Below, one piece after another: positions 27,151-36,298 of a DNA stretch of 64,000 nucleotides. Numbering within the stretch: the first letter of the stretch is position 1; each line of letters opens with the position of its first letter. Made by a program: the position numbers and the translations under genes. Origin of the DNA: an uncultured Christensenella sp. (lineage in GTDB: Bacteria; Bacillota; Clostridia; Christensenellales; Pumilibacteraceae); the NCBI GenBank assembly GCA_910579205.1, contig CAJTTD010000002.1, positions 1 through 64,000 on the forward strand. The letters run 5' to 3'. The notes under the pieces were generated by a model. It was not told the DNA's origin. It searched no databases and was given only the letters and a program-made list of their open reading frames with translations.

Positions 27151-27183
27151 GGCGCGGAGCGTTAAAAGCGTTCCGCGCCGTTT
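27151..27183 (+). terminator. Terminator of the BspA-like gene
   Basis: GGCGCGGAGCG pairs with its inverse GCGTTCCGCGCC (one wobble) around a short loop, followed by GTTTC. The T tract is short. Confidence 0.7.
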
Positions 27184-27232
27184 CAATTCACAGCTTAAGG
27201 CAAAAACTTTGCCGTTCATTGCGCATAAACAG

Positions 27233-27261
27233 TTGACAGAAAAAAAGGTTTATTGTATAAT
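27233..27261 (+). promoter_or_regulatory. Consensus promoter of rplM-rpsI
   Basis: TTGACA (27233-27238) and TATAAT (27256-27261) are separated by 17 bases. Transcription would start near 27268, about 110 bases upstream of rplM. Confidence 0.85.
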
Positions 27262-27267
27262 ATCTTT

Positions 27268-27378
27268 TGCACTGTGGCTGATAGGACGCCGACTTGCCCC
27301 GTCGGAAAGTCGTTCGGCACTGGAGCGCGGCGGCGTGAAACGCATCGCTCCGTAATAATTCATATGAGGTTGTTTTCA
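27268..27378 (+). ncRNA. Probable L13 leader RNA (autoregulatory 5' UTR)
   Basis: The 111-base leader between the predicted transcription start and the rplM ATG contains complementary segments, for example CCGAC at 27290 against GTCGG at 27299 and GGAGCG/CGCTCC further on. A structured L13 leader that regulates rplM-rpsI is known in Firmicutes. I cannot align it to the family model here, so this rests on position, length and pairing potential. Confidence 0.5.
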
Positions 27379-27861
27379 ATGAAAACATTAATGGCAAAAA
27401 GAATAGGTCCTAACGACGATTACAAGATCGGCGATAAGGAATACAAGCGTAAATGGTTTGTCGTTGACGCCGCCGGCGTTCCGCTCGGTCGGCTTGCGAG
27501 CCAAGTCGCCATGGTGTTGAAGGGCAAGAAAAAGCCCGAATACACGCCTAACGTCGATGTGGGCGACTACGTTATAGTTATAAATTCCGATAAGGTCGCT
27601 TTGACGGGTACTAAAGCCGAGAAAAAGCTCAATACCTACTACACCGGCTATATCGGCGGACTCAAACAGCAAAAGTATTCGCTGTTCCTCAAGGAGAATT
27701 CGGACAAGGCTGTCGCCAAAGCCGTCAAGGGCATGTTGCCCAAGAACTCGCTCGGCAGACAGATGATCAAAAAGCTCAAAGTCTATAAGACCGCCGAGCA
27801 TAATCACGAAGCGCAAAAACCCGAACCGCTTGAGATACAATATAATTCCAATAAGAGGTAA
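27379..27861 (+). CDS. rplM: 50S ribosomal protein L13
   Basis: This encodes 160 residues. The core is typical (KWFVVDAAGVPLGRLAS, VGDYVIVINSDKVALTG, VKGMLPKNSLGRQM, LKVYKTAEHNHEAQKP). It is slightly longer than the usual 142-145 residues because of N- and C-terminal extensions. The ATG at 27379 was chosen with GAGG upstream; an in-frame ATG four codons later would give MAKRIG. It is followed after 5 bases by rpsI, the near-universal gene pair. Confidence 0.96.
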   Translation: MKTLMAKRIGPNDDYKIGDKEYKRKWFVVDAAGVPLGRLASQVAMVLKGKKKPEYTPNVDVGDYVIVINSDKVALTGTKAEKKLNTYYTGYIGGLKQQKYSLFLKENSDKAVAKAVKGMLPKNSLGRQMIKKLKVYKTAEHNHEAQKPEPLEIQYNSNKR

Positions 27862-27866
27862 CAGTT

Positions 27867-28283
27867 ATGGCGACTAAATCTTCCGCAAAAAAGAAAGTTC
27901 AATATTGGGGTACGGGCAGACGTAAAAAAGCCGTTGCGCGCGTGCGCATCACGGCGGGCGGCAGCGGCACTATCACCGTAAACAAACGTTCGCTCGACGA
28001 TTATTTCCCGCTCGATACGCTTAAGCTCATAGTAAACCAGCCGTTTGCAGAGACCGATACCGCCGGCAAGTACGACGTTATAGTCAATGTTCGCGGCGGC
28101 GGCTATACGGGACAGGCGGGCGCTATACGCCACGGCATTGCGCGTGCGCTTTGCACGGTGGATTCCACATATCGCCCCGCGCTCAAAAAGGCAGGATTCT
28201 TGACGCGCGATCCGAGAATGAAAGAACGTAAAAAGTACGGTCTCAAAAAGGCGCGTAAAGCTCCTCAGTTCTCCAAGCGTTGA
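27867..28283 (+). CDS. rpsI: 30S ribosomal protein S9
   Basis: This encodes 138 residues. The N-terminus YWGTGRRKKAVARVRI, the central GGGYTGQAGAIRHGIARAL and the basic tail KKARKAPQFSKR are diagnostic. The C-terminal Lys-Arg tail reaches the ribosomal P site. The gene is in one transcript with rplM; the DUF2804 gene begins 3 bases after its stop and may be read through. Confidence 0.97.
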   Translation: MATKSSAKKKVQYWGTGRRKKAVARVRITAGGSGTITVNKRSLDDYFPLDTLKLIVNQPFAETDTAGKYDVIVNVRGGGYTGQAGAIRHGIARALCTVDSTYRPALKKAGFLTRDPRMKERKKYGLKKARKAPQFSKR

Positions 28284-28286
28284 TCT

Positions 28287-29327
28287 ATGTCCGATAGGAA
28301 CGCAGACTCCGCGCGTTTGTTCGACGGTAAGCTTCTCGACGAAAAGGGGGAGCTTGTCCAAAGCGGATACGCGTTTTATCAGGCGAAAGAATATGACCGC
28401 GGCGCGGTTCGCGGCAAAAAGCTGCGCATAAAGGAATGGGACTATTACTACTTCGGCGACGACGAGCGTATGATCGCGCTCACGGTCGCGGATAATTCGT
28501 ACATGTCGCTCTTATCGGTTTCCGTTCTCGATTTTACGCGGTTCAAGTACATTACAAAAAGCAAAATAGGTCTTATGTCTTTGGGTCGGCTGGGCATGCC
28601 GAGTACATGTACGGCGGGCGACGTCGATTGTTCGATAGGCGGCGCAAAAATGCGTTTTGCGATAGACGGCGACGGAAACAGAACGCTTTCGTGTACTTTT
28701 CCCAAGTACGATAAAAAGCGCGAGTTTTCTTGCGAAATAGCGTTGGACCCGAATAACGGCGATAACATTACGGTCGCCGTTCCGTTCAAAAAGAAAGGGC
28801 GGTTTTACTATAACACCAAAGTGAACTGTTTGAGCGGGTCGGGCTGGTACAGACTGGGCGACGAGCGGTATGAGTTCAAAAACGGCGCATGCGGCGGGCT
28901 CGATTGGGGGCGCGGCGTGTGGCCGTATAAAAACTGTTGGTATTGGTCGTCGCTGTCGGCGGAGATAGACGGTAAGCCGTTCGGGATGAATCTCGGATAC
29001 GGGTTCGGAAGACCCGCGGCAAGCGAGAACGTCGTGTTTTACGACGGTAAAGCGCACAAGCTGGATGATGTCAAATTCGATATCCCGTTTACTCAAGGCA
29101 AGATAGACTTTTTAAAACCGTGGACTATAACGGACGATCAAGGCAGACTGGAGATGATGTTCTATCCCATGATAGACAGGACCGACAGAATGCGCGTACT
29201 GTGTCTTTCGACCGATCAACATCAAGTGTTCGGCAAGTTCTACGGCAAAGTAACGCTCGACGACGGGTCGATACTCGTCGTAACGGAAAAGATCGGTTTC
29301 GCCGAGTATGTTAAAAATCAGTGGTGA
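28287..29327 (+). CDS. DUF2804 family protein
   Basis: This encodes 346 residues, soluble, all-beta in appearance. Length and motifs match DUF2804: an early LLDEKGELVQSGYAF, the YYYFGDDERMIALTVADN stretch, and the hallmark LDWGRGVWPYKNCWYW with GMNLGYGFG after it. Function is unknown in this family; the double-barrel look suggests a carotenoid-isomerase-like or lipid-binding fold, but I cannot show this. It starts 3 bases after rpsI, so it may be expressed from the ribosomal protein promoter, which is unusual. A GC-rich 7-bp hairpin (29353-29372) separates it from tRNA-Ser. Confidence 0.85.
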   Translation: MSDRNADSARLFDGKLLDEKGELVQSGYAFYQAKEYDRGAVRGKKLRIKEWDYYYFGDDERMIALTVADNSYMSLLSVSVLDFTRFKYITKSKIGLMSLGRLGMPSTCTAGDVDCSIGGAKMRFAIDGDGNRTLSCTFPKYDKKREFSCEIALDPNNGDNITVAVPFKKKGRFYYNTKVNCLSGSGWYRLGDERYEFKNGACGGLDWGRGVWPYKNCWYWSSLSAEIDGKPFGMNLGYGFGRPAASENVVFYDGKAHKLDDVKFDIPFTQGKIDFLKPWTITDDQGRLEMMFYPMIDRTDRMRVLCLSTDQHQVFGKFYGKVTLDDGSILVVTEKIGFAEYVKNQW

Positions 29328-29377
29328 TCGATCGATAAAACAAGCATAATATGCCCGCATTTGTTTGCGGGCGGCAA

Positions 29378-29467
29378 GGAGAGATGGCTGAGCGGCTGAA
29401 GGCACACGCTTGGAAAGCGTGCGTAGTGTAACAGCTACCGGGGGTTCGAATCCCCCTCTCTCCGCCA
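29378..29467 (+). tRNA. tRNA-Ser (anticodon GGA)
   Basis: Acceptor arms GGAGAGA and TCTCTCC pair, the anticodon loop TTGGAAA gives GGA, and the long variable arm typical of serine tRNAs is present (GTAGTGTAACAGCTAC). The T stem is GGGGG/CCCCC around TTCGAAT, and CCA is encoded at 29465-29467. A recombinase remnant lies 390 bases downstream. Confidence 0.95.
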
Positions 29468-29472
29468 GTAAG

Positions 29473-29520
29473 AACCTAAAACGAACTCACCGTCAAACGG
29501 AACGTTTTAGGTTTTTTCTT
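29473..29520 (+). terminator. Terminator of tRNA-Ser
   Basis: AACCTAAAACG pairs with CGTTTTAGGTT and runs into TTTTTT. Confidence 0.88.
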
Positions 29521-29567
29521 TGCCGCCTTATCTCTCAAATACGTTATGACGTATAACGCCGTAGAAT

Positions 29568-29766
29568 AGCCGTAAACGGCTCGTGTTCAATCGTGTTGCG
29601 TATTTCTCAATATCGCATTCAACGGCGGTATATGCCGAGAAAGCCGCTTGACCACACCCCACAAAACGTAATGCGTTTTGCGAGGAACCCCTTGCGAGAA
29701 AGGGGCATGTTAGGCTATAACGCCAAAGGCAAACCAAAACCCGACAGATTCTCAATCGGTCGGGTT
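29568..29766. other. Cluster of four hairpins between tRNA-Ser and a recombinase remnant
   Basis: Four inverted repeats follow each other: AGCCGT/ACGGCT (29568-29581), CAAAACGT/GCGTTTTG (29662-29680), CCCCTT/AAGGGG (29688-29705), and a two-step hairpin AACCCGAC/GTCGGGTT with inner GATT/AATC (29738-29766). Both strands have open frames here, but neither has a ribosome site or a recognisable product. It could be an end or recombination site of a lost mobile element, or a structured RNA. Nothing is seen from 29,770 to 29,853. Confidence 0.5.
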
Positions 29767-29853
29767 GCAGCGTTTCGCCCTTATTTGCCTTACAGCACCG
29801 CCCATGCGAGGGTGCCTGCGCGGAACGTTGAATAAATAGCCGTTGAATGTATT

Positions 29854-30171
29854 TTATACATACATTATAATTTTAATCGGTATACTGTTTAATCGGTATT
29901 CGTTGCATACGAGCATACTTACATATTTGTCGCAAAAAGAAATGCCCGACATATCGTCGGGACAATTCGTAATAGGGCTGTTGTAGTGTATATCTATTTT
30001 GTCGTCGAATAGGACTATTTCTTTGACGAGATAGTTGACGAGCATTTGCGGCTCTAACATTAACGTTTTGGCGTAAAACTCGCGAATATCGCTTTCGGTA
30101 AGCATTACGGCGACTTTGCTTGGTTTGTGTTTAGCCTTAATTTTTGCTTCATCTACATTTAGCATGACCAA
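29854..30171 (-). pseudogene. C-terminal remnant of a large serine recombinase
   Basis: This open stretch encodes about 105 residues that look like the last part of a resolvase/invertase-type integrase: LTESDIREFYAKTLMLEPQM followed by LVNYLVKEIVLFDDKIDIHY and a final N-S-P. The V-F/Y-D-D-K-I-x-I-x-Y-N ending is characteristic of large serine recombinases of integrative elements. The catalytic N-terminal domain is absent and no plausible start with a ribosome site is seen, so this is a decayed fragment. The local DNA is more AT-rich than the flanks. Confidence 0.65.
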
Positions 30172-30325
30172 AAAAACGAGAACGCAAGAAGTAACGGAAG
30201 AAAGTAATGAATCTCAATTATTATTTGAACTATCTAATAATGCGTATGACATTGAGCTTATTTCACATCGAATGCATTTTGAGAACAATGATTCTGTAAA
30301 CCTAATATATACAGTAAATCCTTAA
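30164..30325 (+). CDS. Possible small protein or gene fragment, 53 residues
   Basis: An ATG at 30164 opens a 53-codon frame with a believable amino-acid pattern (MTKKTRTQEVTEESNES, then LLFELSNNAYDIELISH). It is AT-rich, has no ribosome site, and overlaps the recombinase remnant by 8 bases. It could be a fragment of an element gene. From 30,326 to the promoter at 30,622 I see AT-rich DNA with no gene. Confidence 0.2.
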   Translation: MTKKTRTQEVTEESNESQLLFELSNNAYDIELISHRMHFENNDSVNLIYTVNP

Positions 30326-30621
30326 TAGCAATAGAACATGTTATAAACAAAATGGCTATGATATTTTGACATTAAATAAAAATGTCAATGAAGTGTCGTT
30401 AGTTTTAAACTATTTACAAACGGCATCGTAGAATATCCGATAAGAACAATTATCAGCGCTTTTTCTTGAGGTATTCGCGCTATCCCGCAAAGTCTGTTTT
30501 ATCGAGCTTTACTTTTGTTTAATGGTCTGACTCTTTACGTTTTTTCAAATATAAAATTCCGAAATCAGGTAAATTTTTTGTAAAAATACGATAGGATCGC
30601 ACGAACAAAGTCTAAAACTTA

Positions 30622-30651
30622 TTGACAAATTTATTCGCGCGGTTGTATAAT
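30622..30651 (+). promoter_or_regulatory. Promoter of the giant beta-helix protein gene
   Basis: TTGACA (30622-30627), 18 bases, TATAAT (30646-30651), 44 bases upstream of the ATG at 30696. Confidence 0.8.
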
Positions 30652-30695
30652 ATAAAAATAAATTGAATATTCAAATAATGTGTTGGGGTAAAGAA

Positions 30696-33600
30696 ATGAA
30701 GATATCTAAGTATCGCAGATCGGTAGAACATTTTGAGCGTAAAAATAAAATCACCGTACTGTTCGGACTTTCTATCATTATTCTGCTTTTGGGGTGCGCG
30801 GTAATAATGTGTCGTACTTTTGAGTTGCGGAATAGCGGCGTTTGGGCAGAAAGCTCGGCAACGCAGACGTCCGGCTCGGCTGTAAAATACGAGGCTGACG
30901 GACAGGCGGCGGTTTATTACGATACGCTCGAGGAGGCGGTGGTTGCGGTAAATGCCGAACCCGCAGAGGAAAGCAATCCTTATTATGCGACATTGACCTT
31001 GCTTAAAGATTTAACGCTATCGTCGTCGCTTGCTTTTAACGCCGCATATCATTACATTACTTTAGACATAAACGGTTTTGCGGTGAATTTTAACAGTCGC
31101 AATATAACTATAGGCTCGTCAAGCACGACTGACACGGAAATTACAGATATAAGGCTTACGCTTAAGGACAGCGATCCTACCCAAAGCAACACTGTTAACG
31201 TAAACAGTCAAAATATTACGTTTGACGGCGGCGTTTTGTATAACGGAAAGGCATCGTCGGGCGGTGCGATAAATATGTATCGCGGCGCAAACAAACTTGT
31301 CATAAACGGTCTTAATTTCGTGGGTTGTTCTTCTACGAGTCAATACGGCGGCGGTGGCGCTATATATGCGGGCAATGGAACCGTGGAGATCAGCGGCACC
31401 GAGTTTTCATACAACTCTGCAAGTTATCAAGGCGGAGCAATTTTCGGTTACGGAACGGCAATTACGCTCGATAACGTAATACTTGAAAACAACAGCGCTG
31501 CGGATAACGGCGGAGCTATACGCTTGGGCGGAACGTCGTCAGCCGGCTCGGTCAAACTAAACAACACGACTATAAGAAATAATTCGGCTAAAAACGGCGG
31601 CGGGTTAAGTTTCGATTCTTATATCGATTTGGAGATAAGAGATACCGAAATTTACAAAAATACCGCAAGCGAAACAGCCGGCGGCATTTATTTGCAGCAA
31701 CTTCTAAAAAAACTTGTTTTCGAAAACGCAACAGTACGCGAAAATAAGGCTAAAAACGGCGGTGGGATAGGTTTACATGTCGTTCGTGGCTTAGACGACG
31801 CCACGGGGGACTACATTACTGCAGAAATACCGACGGGCATTTCGATCTACCAAAACACTGCGACGACCAACGGCGGCGGTGTTTATGTAAGCGCAGGCAC
31901 GCCCACCGGCTCGGCTCAAAATAACTCGGATGTTCGGTTTTTAGGTATATCGATTACAGATAATTACGCGGGCAACAACGGCGGTGGTATAGCTATCGCA
32001 GCAAACAGCTATGTTACCAGCTACGGCGATACGAAAATAGAGCGCAATAAATGCGGCGCTTTCGGCGGCGGGATAGCAATAGCCGGTTCGTCCACCAGTG
32101 AAAATGCAAAGTCCGTCTTTACAATGCTCGACGGAACCATAAGCGGCAATATATCGGGAGACGAAGCAACTGCTTACTATAGCAGCGGCGGCGCGGGCGT
32201 GAATTTATCCATGAAAAACAGCATTTTCAATCTTTACGGCGGCAGCATTGTTGAAAACGTTTCAAAATTTACAGATAATAATAAGCCGACTTTTTATTAC
32301 CACGGCTCCGGGATAAATAACAACGTCAGAGGAACAATCAACGTTCACGGAAGTCCCGTTGTCCGTAACAACATTACCATAGCATACGTTAAAAATGGTT
32401 CGGAATATACGAAAAGTCGCAGTTGTGCAGATAATTTCTGCATAAGCTACGGATATGGTGCGACCTATTGGACGGGAATAACCGTAGACGGCGCTCTTAC
32501 GGACGGAGCGTATTTATGTTTGGGAGTTTATGAAGAGCAAACAAAATACGGTTCTGATTATATAGGAGTGGAGAAGGTGTTTACCGCCGGGTATGCCGAA
32601 CATAATCCGTCCGCCGACCCTGCGTTGTATTTTTACTGCGATGTAGACGGAATGATTACGGTTAAAAATGCCGCCGGAGAGGCTGAATTTACCGCCATAG
32701 CGGCAGAGGTTATAGTAAACGACCAATCGACATTGTATAACGATATTTTTGAGGCGTTTGATGATGCGAAGACTGCCGGGACGGCAATCGTAAAACTGCG
32801 GTCGAATATAAGCATATCTCAAGCTATCACGATAGATAAAAAATCATTTATAACTTTGGATCTCAACGGATACATTTTGCGCCAAACCGGAGATTATTAC
32901 GCGATCTATGTGTTTATGCAAGAAAATGACGAAATGAAAGCGTTGTTTACTATCACGGACAGCCGTCCCGACGTACATAATAGTATAACAGTTAGTTGTT
33001 GGGAAAAAGATGACGACTCTTTCGCAAGCAAAAGTCATACCTATAATTTCAGCGGCGGCGCTATAGCCGGCGCGTTTGAGTCATACACGCAAGATTCCGG
33101 TAAATCGGGCGCCGGTAGCGGTCTGTTTATACAGAACAGTGTAGCAAAAATGACGGGCGGCAATATAATCGGCAACAAGTCATACGGAAAGGCGTGGGGC
33201 GGCGGCGTTACCGTTTACACTCAGCCGGGCAGCGTTGCTACCGAAACTCAGAGCAAGTTTTATCTCGAGGGCGGAAGTATAAGCTACAATATAGGATACG
33301 GTTCAGACAACGAAAGCGATTCGACCGCCGGCGGAGTTTTCGTCATGGCGAACTGCGAGTTTATTATGACGGGCGGCAGCATCAACAATAACGAGGCTTA
33401 TGGCGGTAACGGCGGCGTGAGCGGTCAGAGCGTAAGCGCAAGCAGCAACCGATACGGAAGCATCAAGTTGCTCGGCGGCGAGATCAGCGGAAATATCGCT
33501 CATGAAAGTCATAAAGGCTACAATGTTACGTCGGTTGTAGGCGGTGCGCGCCATATCACGAGCGTAGGCGGCAACATAAAGATAAAGAATAATTTTAATG

Positions 33601-35750
33601 ATATGAACGGTGTTACCGAGAATCTGCGTTTAAGCACCAATGAGACTTTAGTGGTCGAAACCGCGCTCGTATCCGGCGCTAAAATTGGCGTTACGGTAGA
33701 TTTTCCTTCCTCGTCGCCGCCCGCATTTATTGCATTTACTTCCGGATTCAAAGAAAAGAACGGCAACGCGGACGCGCACAGTTATTTTGTTTCAGATGAC
33801 GCGAATATGACGATCGTAACATCCAAAGACGGGGAAGCGCAGATCTTGAGATCAAAGCCCGAGTTTGTATCGTTCAATGTTACGGATAATAAAGGCGGCA
33901 ACTATATTTCGGGTGAAAAAGTAGATATTACGGTTACGGCAACGTTTAAAGCGAGCGATGACGCGATGTATAACGTTACGCTCACGCCCGATGATTATAC
34001 GGTCGCATATTCAAGCGGTCAAGACTGTTTGGCGGTCGGCAGCAATACCGTTACCGTAACATACATACACGACGGCATTACTGAGCAAAAATCCATAACG
34101 ATCACCACTAATAAGCAAAAGATAAATCTTGCCGACGAAAATGTTTACAAATGGACTCTTGACGGTTACGGATCGGAGCTTAGGTCGGGACGTATATACG
34201 TCTATATCGTAAACGGAGTAAAACAATATTACTCTTCGGCGCAGACCGGGTTGGGGGATCCGACTATATTGGATCTTACGCGTTCGATAGTAAGATTCCG
34301 AGATAAGGAGCTTATCGTTAATCTTAATAACGGCAACATTCCACAATTGCCGGGCGGCGGAGCAAGGTCGAGAGTTTCGTATACGAACAACTACGGAACG
34401 AATATCGGAGTTTATACAACTACCGCTACGCTTACTCTGCTCGATACCGTTAACTTCGAATATATATCGCAAGGACTCGACGCCAGTCGAAATATGACTA
34501 TCGAAATACTCGATAACGGCAAGACTGCTGTTATCACCAAAACTTGGTATATCGTTTATATAGACAACGGGTTGCTAAGCCAGAACGGCTCGAGTTACGG
34601 CAGAGAATATAGCGTAAGCGATTGGACGTACGGCGACGATGTAACGATTTATTCGCCGCGGCTCGAACACGGCGACGAGGGCGAGCACAACGGAACGCTT
34701 GCGTTTAATGACGCAACCGACAGGCGTGTATCATTTAAGCTCATGCTCGAAGGCGAGCAGATAGGCGAAACATTCTATCGCTATAACTTCGACAGATTTG
34801 TCAATAAGACAATGCCTGCCGGTAGGTATGTTTTGAAGGTTTCCGTTGAGCGCGTTACGCTTTCTGACGGGGCGCATACTCACTGGTGGAACGGCGAATC
34901 GCATGCCGCTGACGACGGCGGACTGTCGTATCAACCGTTTACGAGAGAGTTCGATTTCACGGTAGAAAAAGCCGTGATGTCTGTAAGCGGCGGACTGCGC
35001 AACTCGAGTTTCGAGTATACATACGACGGCGATCTGCACTTGTACAGCAATGAAAAAACTCCGACAGCATCTTTGGCGTATGCGGACGCGGCAGATAGGC
35101 TGGGAATATGGGCGACCGATGATCACAGCGATTATTATTCGTCCAAGCTTGTTATCGGATTTAATCTCAAGCGTTGGAATAACGCGGAATACCGTAGCGT
35201 CGCACAGTTAGGTCAAATGAGCGATAACGGCTCAAAGCCTGTCAATGCCGGCGAATATACCGTTTACTATAGGATAACGGCGCAAAATTATGAGGTGTAT
35301 GGCGGAACGGATTCTTATAAGTTTACGGTGCTTATCAATAAAGCCGTTTACGATATGAGCGGCGTGGCGTTTGAGAATAAGACGGTAATTTACGACGGAT
35401 CGGCGCATAGTATCGAGATAACGGGTGCGCTGCCTAACGGCGTGAGCGTAACTTATATTGATAACGGCAAGACCGAAGTGGGGACTTATACCGTTACGGC
35501 AAAGTTCACTGTCGCCGACCCGGTCAATTACGAAGCCATTCGCGAAATGACCGCGACACTGAAAATAGATGCCGCCTCGTCTGTCGATCCGGAGCAGCCG
35601 CCTACCAAACCGGATCTCGACACCGATAGCGAATCCGGGTCGGAAGAAGGCGGTAGCTTGTGGTGGATAGGACTTGTCGCTGGTGTAGCGATTGTCGCCG
35701 TTGCAGTCGCCGTTGCGTTGATAGTCGTTAAGAAAAAACACAAACATTAA
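30696..35750 (+). CDS. Giant surface protein with beta-helix (PMP-like) repeats and MBG domains
   Basis: This encodes 1,684 residues. A basic N-terminus and hydrophobic segment (about 20-40, ending CAVIMCRTF) form a signal peptide or anchor. Residues about 150-560 and 780-930 carry many GGAI/GGGI...N-N-S repeats of the polymorphic-membrane-protein/beta-helix type (YGGGGAIYAG, ADNGGAIRLGG, KNGGGLSF). The C-terminal third has bacterial Ig-like/MBG repeats (YDGDLHLYSN, IYDGSAHSIEITG), and the end is a Glu/Ser/Pro-rich wall spacer, a membrane helix (WWIGLVAGVAIVAVAVAVAL) and KKKHKH. No LPXTG motif is seen. The inferred role is adhesion or glycan contact. It is monocistronic; the upstream ribosome site is weak (TTGGGG). 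Confidence 0.85.
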   Translation: MKISKYRRSVEHFERKNKITVLFGLSIIILLLGCAVIMCRTFELRNSGVWAESSATQTSGSAVKYEADGQAAVYYDTLEEAVVAVNAEPAEESNPYYATLTLLKDLTLSSSLAFNAAYHYITLDINGFAVNFNSRNITIGSSSTTDTEITDIRLTLKDSDPTQSNTVNVNSQNITFDGGVLYNGKASSGGAINMYRGANKLVINGLNFVGCSSTSQYGGGGAIYAGNGTVEISGTEFSYNSASYQGGAIFGYGTAITLDNVILENNSAADNGGAIRLGGTSSAGSVKLNNTTIRNNSAKNGGGLSFDSYIDLEIRDTEIYKNTASETAGGIYLQQLLKKLVFENATVRENKAKNGGGIGLHVVRGLDDATGDYITAEIPTGISIYQNTATTNGGGVYVSAGTPTGSAQNNSDVRFLGISITDNYAGNNGGGIAIAANSYVTSYGDTKIERNKCGAFGGGIAIAGSSTSENAKSVFTMLDGTISGNISGDEATAYYSSGGAGVNLSMKNSIFNLYGGSIVENVSKFTDNNKPTFYYHGSGINNNVRGTINVHGSPVVRNNITIAYVKNGSEYTKSRSCADNFCISYGYGATYWTGITVDGALTDGAYLCLGVYEEQTKYGSDYIGVEKVFTAGYAEHNPSADPALYFYCDVDGMITVKNAAGEAEFTAIAAEVIVNDQSTLYNDIFEAFDDAKTAGTAIVKLRSNISISQAITIDKKSFITLDLNGYILRQTGDYYAIYVFMQENDEMKALFTITDSRPDVHNSITVSCWEKDDDSFASKSHTYNFSGGAIAGAFESYTQDSGKSGAGSGLFIQNSVAKMTGGNIIGNKSYGKAWGGGVTVYTQPGSVATETQSKFYLEGGSISYNIGYGSDNESDSTAGGVFVMANCEFIMTGGSINNNEAYGGNGGVSGQSVSASSNRYGSIKLLGGEISGNIAHESHKGYNVTSVVGGARHITSVGGNIKIKNNFNDMNGVTENLRLSTNETLVVETALVSGAKIGVTVDFPSSSPPAFIAFTSGFKEKNGNADAHSYFVSDDANMTIVTSKDGEAQILRSKPEFVSFNVTDNKGGNYISGEKVDITVTATFKASDDAMYNVTLTPDDYTVAYSSGQDCLAVGSNTVTVTYIHDGITEQKSITITTNKQKINLADENVYKWTLDGYGSELRSGRIYVYIVNGVKQYYSSAQTGLGDPTILDLTRSIVRFRDKELIVNLNNGNIPQLPGGGARSRVSYTNNYGTNIGVYTTTATLTLLDTVNFEYISQGLDASRNMTIEILDNGKTAVITKTWYIVYIDNGLLSQNGSSYGREYSVSDWTYGDDVTIYSPRLEHGDEGEHNGTLAFNDATDRRVSFKLMLEGEQIGETFYRYNFDRFVNKTMPAGRYVLKVSVERVTLSDGAHTHWWNGESHAADDGGLSYQPFTREFDFTVEKAVMSVSGGLRNSSFEYTYDGDLHLYSNEKTPTASLAYADAADRLGIWATDDHSDYYSSKLVIGFNLKRWNNAEYRSVAQLGQMSDNGSKPVNAGEYTVYYRITAQNYEVYGGTDSYKFTVLINKAVYDMSGVAFENKTVIYDGSAHSIEITGALPNGVSVTYIDNGKTEVGTYTVTAKFTVADPVNYEAIREMTATLKIDAASSVDPEQPPTKPDLDTDSESGSEEGGSLWWIGLVAGVAIVAVAVAVALIVVKKKHKH

Positions 35751-36002
35751 AATTACACATTTAAAGCATTGCGTTATGCGTAAATGATCAACACGGCGGT
35801 ATTTGGCGCTATATCGATTTGGGATAAAGTCATGACTGCGGACCAACAGCGTCGCTGCCTTCGCCCCCTTGCAATAAGTCTGCGTCGCTTTAACTTCGGT
35901 CGTACCGAGAATACTCGTTATGCAGAACATCATTACACGGCGAAAATCGTTTAACAATACAGTCGAAAAGTGTTAAAATAAATAACGTAGAACATCTGCT
36001 TG

Positions 36003-36038
36003 CGGCGTAGAATTTCGTAGAAATTCTACGCCGTTTTT
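36003..36038 (+). terminator. Strong terminator-like hairpin
   Basis: GGCGTAGAATTT pairs perfectly with AAATTCTACGCC across a 5-base loop and is followed by GTTTTT. It lies 250 bases past the giant gene. The 35,751-36,000 stretch otherwise shows no gene, so either the 3' UTR is long or a short RNA starts near 35,985 (see findings). Confidence 0.75.
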
Positions 36039-36200
36039 ATGTTCTTCGCAGGTTTTTGGCGTTCTTTACTATGCAAATACGATCGGATTTCCCCGGGGCT
36101 TTTTTATGGATAATGTGCAAAATGATGTGTTCGCAAGCGCTCGGCAAAACCTATAAAAAAGCAAGCGCGCCGCCATAGCCGCAAATAAAAATTTATAGGC

Positions 36201-36230
36201 ACAAAAAAGCACAAAAAAGCACAAAAAGGG
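36201..36230 (+). repeat. Three 10-bp tandem units
   Basis: ACAAAAAAGC occurs twice and a variant, ACAAAAAGGG, follows directly. The array lies just upstream of the promoter of the purine-rich lipoprotein gene. Confidence 0.75.
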
Positions 36231-36239
36231 AGTAAACAA

Positions 36240-36268
36240 TTGACAAGAGTGGATAAGGGTGGTATAGA
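36240..36268 (+). promoter_or_regulatory. Promoter of the purine-rich lipoprotein gene
   Basis: TTGACA (36240-36245), 17 bases, TATAGA (36263-36268), 30 bases upstream of the ATG at 36299. Confidence 0.65.
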
Positions 36269-36298
36269 TAAAGAAAAAAACGAACGAGGACAAGTGCC

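Noticed and set aside
29593..29835. 80-codon rightward frame over the hairpin cluster
   Set aside because: No ribosome site and a composition that follows the hairpins; the opposite frame is equally open.
34000..35600. LPXTG sortase anchor in the giant surface protein
   Set aside because: No LPXTG-like motif precedes the C-terminal membrane helix; it appears to be a plain transmembrane anchor.
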